Shown here piece after piece: positions 1-6,460 of a stretch of 12,672 nucleotides of DNA. Numbering within the stretch: position 1 is the first letter of the stretch; each line of letters begins with the position of its first letter. The notes under the pieces are model-generated. The model ran no database searches, was not told the origin of the DNA, and saw only the letters and a program-made list of their open reading frames with translations. The position numbers were made by a program, and so were the translations under genes. The stretch is from Gammaproteobacteria bacterium (GTDB taxonomy: Bacteria; Pseudomonadota; Gammaproteobacteria; BMS3Bbin11), in the NCBI GenBank assembly GCA_030617565.1, contig JAUWVE010000028.1, positions 1-12,672 of the forward strand, written 5' to 3'.

Positions 1-636
1 CGGGATTCCATCTTCGATCAGCTCCCAGGCGGTCAACCTTGCACCCTGCAACCAGGGACGTGTTTCATCGGCGTAGACAGCGTCGATACGTTTCTGCTGC
101 CAGGCGCTGCGAATAACCCCGAGGGCTGTGCCATAACCACCGGTGGCCAGACTGCCAGCATTGCAATGCGTCAGCACCCCCTTGCCCGGTGATATCAATT
201 CAGCGCCCAGTTCACCCATGTGTCGATTGGCGGCGATATCTTGTTCATGGATGGCTTTGGCCTCTGCAAGCAGCCGTGGTACTGGATCTGCTTCTTCTAT
301 CCCATTGATGATGCCTGCCATGCGATTGATGGCCCAGGCCAGATTGACTGCGGTAGGTCGCGCATCACGCAACAGTTCAAGATCTGCCTGAATCAATGAC
401 TGCCATTTCTCAGATGATTGTGCGAAATGTGCTCGTACTGCCATTACGATACCGTAGGCTGCAGTGATGCCGATGGCTGGTGCCCCGCGTACTACCATGT
501 CACGAATGGCGGCTACAGTTTGTTCGGTATTGGTAATATCGAGCCAGACTACCTGATGTGGCAGTAAGCGCTGATCTAGTAGTTTTAGATGGTCATCTTG
601 CCAATTTATGGCAGTTACTGAATCGTTTGGGTTCAT
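1..636 (-). CDS. mtnA: S-methyl-5-thioribose-1-phosphate isomerase, N-terminal 212 residues (cut by window edge)
   Basis: MtnA isomerises 5-methylthioribose-1-phosphate to 5-methylthioribulose-1-phosphate in the cytoplasmic methionine salvage pathway. I translated the minus strand from the ATG at 636-634 and it stays open to base 1, so the C-terminal part, including the family's later catalytic Asp, lies outside the window. Visible family motifs are RGAPAIG at residues 50-56, RPTAVNLAWA in the middle, HCNAGSLAT with the conserved Cys at residue 158, and YADETRPWLQGARLTAWEL near the cut end. The start is supported by a Shine-Dalgarno-like AAGGGA upstream and by MNPND...INW matching where family proteins begin. 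It lies on the same strand as xthA but about 230 bp downstream, with a hairpin between, so co-transcription is doubtful. eIF2B-like relatives exist, but the motif set specifically fits MtnA. Confidence 0.93.
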   Translation of the reverse strand, partial: MNPNDSVTAINWQDDHLKLLDQRLLPHQVVWLDITNTEQTVAAIRDMVVRGAPAIGITAAYGIVMAVRAHFAQSSEKWQSLIQADLELLRDARPTAVNLAWAINRMAGIINGIEEADPVPRLLAEAKAIHEQDIAANRHMGELGAELISPGKGVLTHCNAGSLATGGYGTALGVIRSAWQQKRIDAVYADETRPWLQGARLTAWELIEDGIP

Positions 637-662
637 GTGTGTTTCCCTTTTTTCTGACGTTT

Positions 663-668
663 ATTATA
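663..668 (-). promoter_or_regulatory. candidate -10 box for mtnA
   Basis: On the minus strand the hexamer TATAAT, a perfect match to the sigma-70 -10 consensus, lies about 27 bases upstream of the mtnA start codon. No convincing -35 hexamer is present 16-18 bases further upstream, where the sequence reads TGTGCG. The stretch is AT-rich, so a chance match is possible. If it is real, the leader would be only about 20 nt and would carry the AAGGGA ribosome binding site. Confidence 0.4.
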
Positions 669-728
669 ATTTTTTATCGTGCTGGCGCACAGCTGAAGGT
701 TTCGGATTATTTGAGTTAATTATTTTCA

Positions 729-800
729 CTATTTTGCTTGAATTTTAATGTGGTTTTTAGTCCATGAAGGACGAAAACCACATTAAAATTCAAGAAATAG
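729..800. repeat. long inverted repeat (hairpin) between xthA and mtnA
   Basis: The arms at 737-757 and 774-794 are perfect reverse complements over 21 bases. They continue inward as GTCC (760-763) paired with GGAC (769-772) around the 5-nt loop ATGAA, and outward as CTATTT paired with AAATAG after a small bulge. This is the main feature of the 230-bp gap at 637-866. It lies about 67 bp past the xthA stop codon and could terminate xthA transcripts, but neither strand shows the T-run of an intrinsic terminator. It may be an RNA-stabilising hairpin or a remnant of a palindromic element. Confidence 0.8.
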
Positions 801-866
801 AATAAAAAAGAAAAATTCAGAAAGAGCTAAATCCATAGCCAAACCCCACCACAAACCTAAAAATCA

Positions 867-1646
867 TCAATCCACTAAGTCATAATCATAATCAGTTATC
901 AACGGAGAATGGTCTGAAAATCGCTTTTTCTTGTAAATTGACGTTGCCACCGCCCTGGCGGCAATGCCCGGGGTGGCTATTTGGTAATCAATACGCCAAC
1001 CAGTATTATTGTCCCAGGCCCGTCCGCGATTCGACCACCAGGTATATTGTCCTTCTCCCTGCTCCAGCAGCCTGAATGTATCTACATATCCAGCTTCATC
1101 AATCAGCCAGTCCATCCAGGCACGTTCATCGGGTAGAAAACCGGAATTTTTCTGGTTACTGCGCCAGTTCTTTAAATCAATTTGTTTATGGGCAATATTC
1201 CAGTCGCCACAGATCAGATATTCCCTGCCGGAAGCCCGCATATCAAGCAGTAGCGGCTTCATCTTCTCCATCATATCGTATTTGAAGTCCTGTCTTTCCT
1301 GCTTGCTGGAACCGGAAGGCATATAGAGTGAAATGATACTGAGATTGCCATAGTCCGCCTGAATGTATCGCCCTTCTGCATCGATCTCTGGCCAACCCAG
1401 GCCATAAACTACTTTATCGGGCTGATGACGGCAGTACATTGCGACGCCGCTGTAGCCTTTCTTTTCGGCATCGTGGAAAAAACTATGCATGCTAGGCGGA
1501 TGATACAATTTATCCGTCAGCTGAAACTCCTGTGCCTTGGTCTCCTGTATGCAGACAACATCTGCGCGCTGCCTCAACATCCAGTCATAAAATCCTTTCC
1601 TGCCGGCGGCACGTATGCCATTCGTATTGGCAGTTATTATTCTCAT
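867..1646 (-). CDS. xthA: exodeoxyribonuclease III (ExoA/Xth family AP endonuclease)
   Basis: This Mg-dependent enzyme of base excision repair cleaves DNA 5' to abasic sites and degrades 3' ends. The 259-aa product has the usual family length. It shows the endonuclease/exonuclease/phosphatase fold motifs in order: N7 in TANTNG, QETKA with the metal-binding Glu at 35, the SLYMPSGS strand with Tyr108, GDWNIAH with Asp148 and Asn150, GWRIDYQIA, and SDHSPL with Asp245/His246 close to the end. An in-frame start 13 codons upstream (1685) exists. I chose 1646 because MRIITANTNG matches the family N-terminus and a strong AGGAGGGA ribosome binding site precedes it. The gene is divergent from pyrE, with a MITE-like element between them. 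Assignment to the exonuclease III subfamily is firm; the exact symbol (xthA or exoA) is a naming choice. Confidence 0.95.
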   Translation of the reverse strand: MRIITANTNGIRAAGRKGFYDWMLRQRADVVCIQETKAQEFQLTDKLYHPPSMHSFFHDAEKKGYSGVAMYCRHQPDKVVYGLGWPEIDAEGRYIQADYGNLSIISLYMPSGSSKQERQDFKYDMMEKMKPLLLDMRASGREYLICGDWNIAHKQIDLKNWRSNQKNSGFLPDERAWMDWLIDEAGYVDTFRLLEQGEGQYTWWSNRGRAWDNNTGWRIDYQIATPGIAARAVATSIYKKKRFSDHSPLITDYDYDLVD

Positions 1647-1655
1647 AGTTTCGCT

Positions 1656-1663
1656 TCCCTCCT
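1656..1663 (-). promoter_or_regulatory. ribosome binding site that fixes the xthA start
   Basis: On the minus strand this reads AGGAGGGA and lies 9 bases before the ATG at 1646-1644. It falls inside the 13-codon N-terminal extension that the longer reading from 1685 would need, which argues for the shorter protein. Confidence 0.75.
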
Positions 1664-1743
1664 GCTTGCATAATACCCGCTGCATGTCAGCAAAACCATT
1701 TTCATTTTATCTACTTGCCTATAGAATGGCAGGACAAAATTAA

Positions 1744-1902
1744 GGAACCTCTGATTAATTCTGAGCGAAGCAGATTACGATCTAAAATATCCAGATTTGA
1801 GGCGAAAATCGCACGTAATAGCAGGCTATTGCGAAGGTTTTCAACGAAAAAGCTGGATATTTTAGGCGTAAGATACGAGTTCATGAATTGATCAGAGGTT
1901 CC
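1744..1902. mobile_element. MITE-like palindromic element in the xthA-pyrE divergent region
   Basis: The terminal inverted repeats are ggaacctctgattaattc at 1744-1761 and its complement at 1885-1902, matching at 17 of 18 positions. A second pair of complementary blocks lies inside: CTAAAATATCCAG on the left, and its reverse complement ending the right half. The centre folds again as AATAG-CAGG-CTATT. The element is flanked by TTA on both sides (TTAA left, TTAG right), compatible with a short target duplication of the YTAR type used by IS5-like elements. It has no coding capacity, so it would depend on a transposase elsewhere. The structure is clear from the sequence; the link to a particular IS family is inference. 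Confidence 0.7.
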
Positions 1903-1903
1903 T

Positions 1904-1909
1904 TAGAAT
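1904..1909 (+). promoter_or_regulatory. candidate -10 box for pyrE at the MITE boundary
   Basis: TAGAAT matches the -10 consensus at five of six positions and sits directly at the right edge of the MITE-like element, 17 bases before the pyrE ATG. Any -35 element would lie inside the element's right terminal repeat, where only weak matches are seen. This is a weak prediction. Confidence 0.25.
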
Positions 1910-1926
1910 AACCAAAGGTCTCCATC

Positions 1927-2571
1927 ATGCAGGATTTTCGCAGAGAGTTTCTTGATTTCGCTATTCAAGCCGGTGTATTACGCTTTGGCCAGTTTACTTT
2001 GAAATCAGGCCGAAACAGCCCCTATTTTTTCAACACAGGCCTGTTTAACAGCGGTAATGGCCTTGCCCAACTGGGCCGGTTTTACGCTCGGGCCATTATT
2101 CAATCAGGCATAAAATTTGACATGATATTTGGCCCTGCCTATAAAGGTATTCCCCTTGCAGCAGCGACGGTCATTGCCCTGTCGGACTATCACGGGCTGG
2201 ATATTCCCTATGCCTTCGATCGTAAGGAGGCAAAAGATCATGGTGAAGGAGGCAATGTCGTTGGAGCACCGCTGCAGGGCCGGGTTCTGATCATTGATGA
2301 TGTCATTACAGCCGGCCTGTCTGCCGCCTATTCAATAGAACTGATCAGGAAAAATAAGGCCGATGCTGCAGGCTTTGTCATCGCGCTTGATCGTCAGGAA
2401 AAGACAGCCGGCAGTGACACCTCAGCATTGCAGTTACTGCAGCAGGAGCAGGGTCTGCCGGTCTTCAGTATAGCCACGCTGGAAGATCTGGTGGAACTGT
2501 TGCAACAGGATGCAGAAAAATCTGACATATTGTCAGAAATAGAAGACTATAGAGAAGAATACGGTTGTTAA
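1927..2571 (+). CDS. pyrE: orotate phosphoribosyltransferase
   Basis: PyrE transfers the ribose phosphate of PRPP to orotate, giving orotidine 5'-monophosphate in de novo pyrimidine synthesis. The 214-aa protein is collinear with the enterobacterial enzyme. Visible parts are FGQFTLKSGRNSPYFFN near residue 20, the GPAYKGIP segment with the PRPP-contacting Lys, the DRKEAKDHGEGG catalytic loop, and the PRPP-binding IIDDVITAG with Asp124, Asp125 and Thr128. One oddity is Leu131 where the family normally has Thr (DDVITAGTA). An AAAGG-like site about 8 bases upstream supports the start. The upstream flank is occupied by a MITE-like palindrome, so its promoter may be partly supplied by that element. 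cca follows after 39 bp on the same strand and is probably co-transcribed. Confidence 0.96.
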   Translation: MQDFRREFLDFAIQAGVLRFGQFTLKSGRNSPYFFNTGLFNSGNGLAQLGRFYARAIIQSGIKFDMIFGPAYKGIPLAAATVIALSDYHGLDIPYAFDRKEAKDHGEGGNVVGAPLQGRVLIIDDVITAGLSAAYSIELIRKNKADAAGFVIALDRQEKTAGSDTSALQLLQQEQGLPVFSIATLEDLVELLQQDAEKSDILSEIEDYREEYGC

Positions 2572-2610
2572 TACGAAACCAGTACAAATCGTCCGGGCCT
2601 GAATCATAAG

Positions 2611-3846
2611 ATGGAAATCTATCTTGTTGGCGGTGCTGTGCGTGACAGCTTGCTTAAGCGACCTGTCAGGGATAATGACTGGGTAGTTACCGGTGCAACA
2701 CCGCAACAGATGGTTGATTTAGGTTATAAGCCTGTCGGCAAAGACTTCCCGGTTTTCCTGCACCCGGAGACAAAGGAAGAATATGCTCTGGCACGGACCG
2801 AGAGGAAAAGCGGTCACGGCTATCATGGCTTTGTTTTTCACACATCACCAGATGTCACGCTAGAAGAGGATCTTGCACGCCGGGATCTCACTATCAATGC
2901 CATGGCACAAAGTAGCGACGGCAAAATTATCGACCCTTATGGCGGCCGGGATGATTTAAAAAATGGCCTGCTGCGTCATGTTTCGGATGCCTTTGTCGAA
3001 GACCCTGTCAGGTTATTGCGTATCGCCCGCTATGCGGCCCGCTATGCAAAGCTCGGCTTCAGCATAGCTGAGGAGACTCAACAACTGTTAAAACAGATCG
3101 TCAGCTCCGGGGAAGTCAATGAGCTGGTTGCCGAACGCGTCTGGAACGAGATCAGCGATGCGTTGGATGAAGATACTCCTTCCGTGTTCTTTCTTGCACT
3201 CAGGCAGTGCAATGCACTGGCTGTGTTATTGCCCGAGGTCGACCGCTTATTTGGCATTCCACAATCACCGGCCTACCACCCGGAGATTGATACCGGGGTA
3301 CACACTATGATGGTTATTGATATGGCCGCACATTATGGTGCCGACAATTCCGTCCGTTTCGCCGCGCTCTGCCATGACCTGGGCAAGGGAACGACAGCCC
3401 CCTCTCTTTTACCCAGGCATATCGCCCACGAGGCACGAGGACTGGCGCAAATCAGGGACCTGTGCGAACGCTTTCGTGTTCCTGCAGCACACAGGCAAAT
3501 GGCAGAACTGGTATGCGAATACCATAGCCATTGCCATCGCGCTGCTGAACTGCGAATATCGACTATACTTAAGGTTCTGCAGGCACTGGATGCATTCCGA
3601 CGACCACAACGGCTGGATAATTTTCTACTGGCTTGTGAAGCAGATGCCAGGGGCAGGCTCGGGTTTGAGAATTCAACCTATCCACAGGCAGACATTTTCA
3701 GGGTCTGCTTTACGGCGGCGAAGCTGGTCGATATCAAAGACCTGGTCAGCACAGAAACGAGTGGTAAAGAAATACAACGTCAGCTAAAAAGCAGACGAGA
3801 ACAGGCGATCGGCGAAGCGCTTGAACGTATCAGATTAGATGCGTAA
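2611..3846 (+). CDS. cca: multifunctional CCA tRNA nucleotidyltransferase
   Basis: Cca adds or repairs the 3'-terminal CCA of tRNAs without a nucleic-acid template. The 411-aa protein matches the class II gammaproteobacterial form almost end to end. The N-terminal nucleotidyltransferase head has GGAVRD (residues 7-12) and the metal-binding DxD, Asp21/Asp23. Next come the RRDLTINAMA nucleotide-selection segment and EDPVRLLRIARYAARY. The C-terminal HD domain keeps HDLGKG with His255/Asp256; in relatives this domain gives 2',3'-cyclic phosphodiesterase and phosphatase activity. The start is set by homology (MEIYLVGGAVRD), because the ribosome binding site is weak. It lies 39 bp after pyrE, so translation may depend on read-through of the same mRNA. 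Confidence 0.97.
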   Translation: MEIYLVGGAVRDSLLKRPVRDNDWVVTGATPQQMVDLGYKPVGKDFPVFLHPETKEEYALARTERKSGHGYHGFVFHTSPDVTLEEDLARRDLTINAMAQSSDGKIIDPYGGRDDLKNGLLRHVSDAFVEDPVRLLRIARYAARYAKLGFSIAEETQQLLKQIVSSGEVNELVAERVWNEISDALDEDTPSVFFLALRQCNALAVLLPEVDRLFGIPQSPAYHPEIDTGVHTMMVIDMAAHYGADNSVRFAALCHDLGKGTTAPSLLPRHIAHEARGLAQIRDLCERFRVPAAHRQMAELVCEYHSHCHRAAELRISTILKVLQALDAFRRPQRLDNFLLACEADARGRLGFENSTYPQADIFRVCFTAAKLVDIKDLVSTETSGKEIQRQLKSRREQAIGEALERIRLDA

Positions 3847-3903
3847 AAGGCTAAAAAACAATTCTATTAGATTTCCAGACTCTTAAAAAAATATGAGGCA
3901 AAC

Positions 3904-3932
3904 TGGACAGACAGGGCGATACTACTAATAAT
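3904..3932 (+). promoter_or_regulatory. candidate sigma-70 promoter abutting the next start codon
   Basis: TGGACA (3904-3909, five of six -35 bases) and AATAAT (3927-3932, five of six -10 bases) are 17 bases apart. The expected transcription start, about 7 bases after the -10 box, coincides with the ATG at 3939. No Shine-Dalgarno sequence is visible before that ATG, so a leaderless mRNA is possible. Confidence 0.4.
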
Positions 3933-3938
3933 CACTAT

Positions 3939-5816
3939 ATGGCTGACAAAAAAGACAATCCACCATCAAAAGAGACTGCGAAATCTGAATTGACCACCAG
4001 CGATTCGCTTGAGAAGCCTTTGCTCGATGAAAAACCGCTTGAAGAATCTGCGGATATCGATACCTCACATCTTACAATTGATGAGTCAGCGGGCCAGCCT
4101 GGTAGCGCGCTGGAAAACGAGCAGAAAATTGAAGCACCTGCCATCAATACCTCTTACCTTTCACTGGAAGAGGAAGATAGTATAAAACCCACAAATAAAC
4201 CCGATGATGATTTAACCCCCGGCAATGATGAGACTGCTGCAGGGTCTTCCTCAGAAGAATCGATGTACGAAATAACCTTATCCGCGGATGAGCCAGAATC
4301 AGTTCAAGAGCAGCTTGTAACTCAAAACCCGCAGGCACAAAAAACACCTGAAGCCACTGTAGATTCTCCTTCTGAAGAAGTCGCTGAAGCGCCTGCAAAA
4401 AAAGAGGATGCTGAACAGGTAATGCTGACTACCGGCATTTCTGATGCAGAATTTGATGAAGAGATGCAGGCTGCTACTACGGTAGAGGGCTCCACTGAGG
4501 ACCCTGAATACGACGAAGACGAGCATTCTGAAAGCCACATAAAATCTATTCTGGATACGGTAAAAAAACCCGAAAACATCGTTCAAAACGCGTGGTCGAA
4601 CAGCTCTGCCAGACGATTTCTGATCGATAATATCGAATCTTTTCGGGTTAAAGATGAAGATCAGAACATGGAAAGTGTCATCGAGAAGATGTACGGTGGC
4701 GTTGTCGAAAAAAAATTCGCACCCGGCAAGTTTCTCAAGGAGAATTTGTTATTTAGTTTTTTACTTTTCATCTTTCTGTTCCTGGTAGGCTGGAAAGCTG
4801 CCGGTATCTTTTTCCCTGAATTTATGCCGGCAATCAATGATCATATTATTGAAACTGTAAAGAAAACGACCAGCAGAAAATCCGCTGTCAAACCCGAAGA
4901 AAAGAAGCCTATTGTTACAAATATTGCAAATAAGGAAAAAATAGACGAGGTTCTTTCGCATTGCCTGGTTGAGCCCGATGCGCGCATTGCATTTGCCAGT
5001 GCCTTTACCCCTGTCGGCTATGAATTCGCCGACCGATCCCTGACTCTCTCCTATGACGAAGTACATGATTCCATTCGCGCCTGGGAAAAAATGAATATGG
5101 AATTCTACACCAGGGATGCAATTCTCCGCTTTCGTGAACTTTCAAAGCTTGCCCTTCCCGTTACTGAGAATGCCAACAAAGCAGTTTCTGACTACAACCA
5201 GTCACTGTTACTGATCAAACAGCAGGCCGCTACACTGGATAAGCGTATCCGCAACATCCAGACCCGCGGTGGCAATCAGTCAATCGATACGATTAACGAA
5301 CGCATTCCTTTAATTAACAAACTGGATAAAATTAATAAAAGACTTGCTGATGAGCCGGATCAAATGAGGTTCGATCAGCTGCTGAAGAAAATATCAGTAG
5401 TTGAAAATATTCTGTCCGGGCGTGAAATGCCAGCAAGAGTCGAACCGGATCAACTGACAGAAAAAGATCCTGACTGGTTGATGAGTACTGCTGAAACAGC
5501 ATCAAGTGATATCGCAGCCCCGGTCATTGCCAAAACGCTGCCTGCTATCCAGACACCTGCAGATAAGCTTAAAAAGGTAAATCCCAAGCTGACGACCTTC
5601 CATCTGTCTGAACTCGAAAAAGCACTGGATGACCTGTTGAGATTAACTGCATTAATCATTTATCTTCCTGAAAACAGACTCATTTCCTATAAACTGGAGC
5701 TGTCCGGCCTGAATCGGCGACTGAACAAAACAATGAAGAAAGAACTTTCAGCATGGATGAACTTTGACCGATGCCTGGCCAATGGGCGTGCAGGAGTTTC
5801 TGCTGTTTCCGAATAA
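3939..5816 (+). CDS. unrecognised single-pass membrane protein with acidic cytoplasmic tail and periplasmic helical domain
   Basis: I do not recognise a family for this 625-aa protein. Residues 1 to about 190 are very acidic, low in hydrophobics and probably disordered. They include two copies of a short motif, DTSHLTIDE at 41-49 and NTSYLSLEE at 70-78. A short basic and amphipathic part follows (about 190-265, with KKPENIVQNAWSNSSARRFLIDNIESF). One strongly hydrophobic segment spans about residues 268-290 and is preceded by lysines, which suggests an N-in/C-out topology. The C-terminal 330 residues are helix-rich with a probable coiled coil around 405-440. The only two cysteines, at 342 and 612, lie in this predicted periplasmic part and could form a disulfide. 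No in-frame start other than 3939 exists after the stop at 3894-3896. It sits between cca and a methyltransferase-like gene; a cell-envelope role is only inference. Confidence 0.85.
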   Translation: MADKKDNPPSKETAKSELTTSDSLEKPLLDEKPLEESADIDTSHLTIDESAGQPGSALENEQKIEAPAINTSYLSLEEEDSIKPTNKPDDDLTPGNDETAAGSSSEESMYEITLSADEPESVQEQLVTQNPQAQKTPEATVDSPSEEVAEAPAKKEDAEQVMLTTGISDAEFDEEMQAATTVEGSTEDPEYDEDEHSESHIKSILDTVKKPENIVQNAWSNSSARRFLIDNIESFRVKDEDQNMESVIEKMYGGVVEKKFAPGKFLKENLLFSFLLFIFLFLVGWKAAGIFFPEFMPAINDHIIETVKKTTSRKSAVKPEEKKPIVTNIANKEKIDEVLSHCLVEPDARIAFASAFTPVGYEFADRSLTLSYDEVHDSIRAWEKMNMEFYTRDAILRFRELSKLALPVTENANKAVSDYNQSLLLIKQQAATLDKRIRNIQTRGGNQSIDTINERIPLINKLDKINKRLADEPDQMRFDQLLKKISVVENILSGREMPARVEPDQLTEKDPDWLMSTAETASSDIAAPVIAKTLPAIQTPADKLKKVNPKLTTFHLSELEKALDDLLRLTALIIYLPENRLISYKLELSGLNRRLNKTMKKELSAWMNFDRCLANGRAGVSAVSE

Positions 5817-5899
5817 CGAGTACACAACACTAGCATCCATAAATCGGTTAGAATTCAGCCCTGGACTAACAAATACACTAGAATGTTTCACAGGCTACG

Positions 5900-6460
5900 A
5901 TGTTTTCTAATATTTTCAATAACCCCACTCTACGCAAACTCTGGCTAAAAATTCGCTACTTGCTCGGTCCGCTGGTACTTTTTTTACTGCTACGCTACAT
6001 GAACACAGACTTTCTGCTGGCAGGTTTTCTGGTATCACTATTTGGGGAATTAATTCAGACATGGAGCTTTGCTTCATTAGTCAAAAATGTGGAGCTGACT
6101 GTACGCGGACCCTATGTCATTGTCAGAAACCCCATGTATCTGGGTCGCTACTTCCTCGGTCTGGGATTTATTATCCTGCTAGACAACATCTGGCTAGTTA
6201 TAATCTACACAGTGGTCTACGTATTGTACATGGTCAACCGCGTCAACCGTGAAGAAGCACGACTCATCGGCCTGCTCGAGGGTTATGACGACTACCGTAG
6301 CAAGGTCCGCGCATTCCTGCCGACTAAAGGGGTCAGTGATACGAACCCTCTCTGGTATTTTAGCTGGGATACGCTGCGCACCAACCATGGTGATCAGAAC
6401 TTCATCGTCTTTATATTGATTTACGCCATCATCTTTTCTTACGTATTTTTCTTTAAGTAG
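5900..6460 (+). CDS. isoprenylcysteine carboxyl methyltransferase (ICMT/PEMT)-like membrane protein
   Basis: This 186-aa integral membrane protein has hydrophobic segments at about residues 18-34, 38-55, 85-115 and 165-185. It carries the signature of the ICMT/phospholipid-methyltransferase-like family: RGPYVIVRNPMYLGRY, the SAM-binding stretch usually written HPxYxG or NPxYxG, followed by REEARLIGLLEGYDDYRSKVRAFLP, the conserved E..L...Y..Y..V..F.P tail. Relatives methylate small lipophilic or protein C-terminal substrates with S-adenosylmethionine; the substrate here cannot be read from sequence. It begins 83 bp after the large membrane protein on the same strand. Its last 22 bases overlap the 3' end of comM on the opposite strand, so there is no room for a separate terminator between the two convergent genes. 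The ribosome binding site is weak (CAGG). Confidence 0.8.
   Translation: MFSNIFNNPTLRKLWLKIRYLLGPLVLFLLLRYMNTDFLLAGFLVSLFGELIQTWSFASLVKNVELTVRGPYVIVRNPMYLGRYFLGLGFIILLDNIWLVIIYTVVYVLYMVNRVNREEARLIGLLEGYDDYRSKVRAFLPTKGVSDTNPLWYFSWDTLRTNHGDQNFIVFILIYAIIFSYVFFFK

Noticed and set aside
143..391. Plus-strand open frame of 82 codons
   Set aside because: Lies antisense to mtnA, whose minus-strand translation matches the family throughout.
1744..1902. Small gene or tRNA within the palindromic region
   Set aside because: No open frame of useful length and no cloverleaf or TPsiC-like sequence; the structure is explained by inverted repeats.
5817..5899. Terminator in the gap after the 625-aa membrane protein
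   Set aside because: GGTTAG and CTAAC can form only a short weak stem with a 14-nt loop and no T-run.
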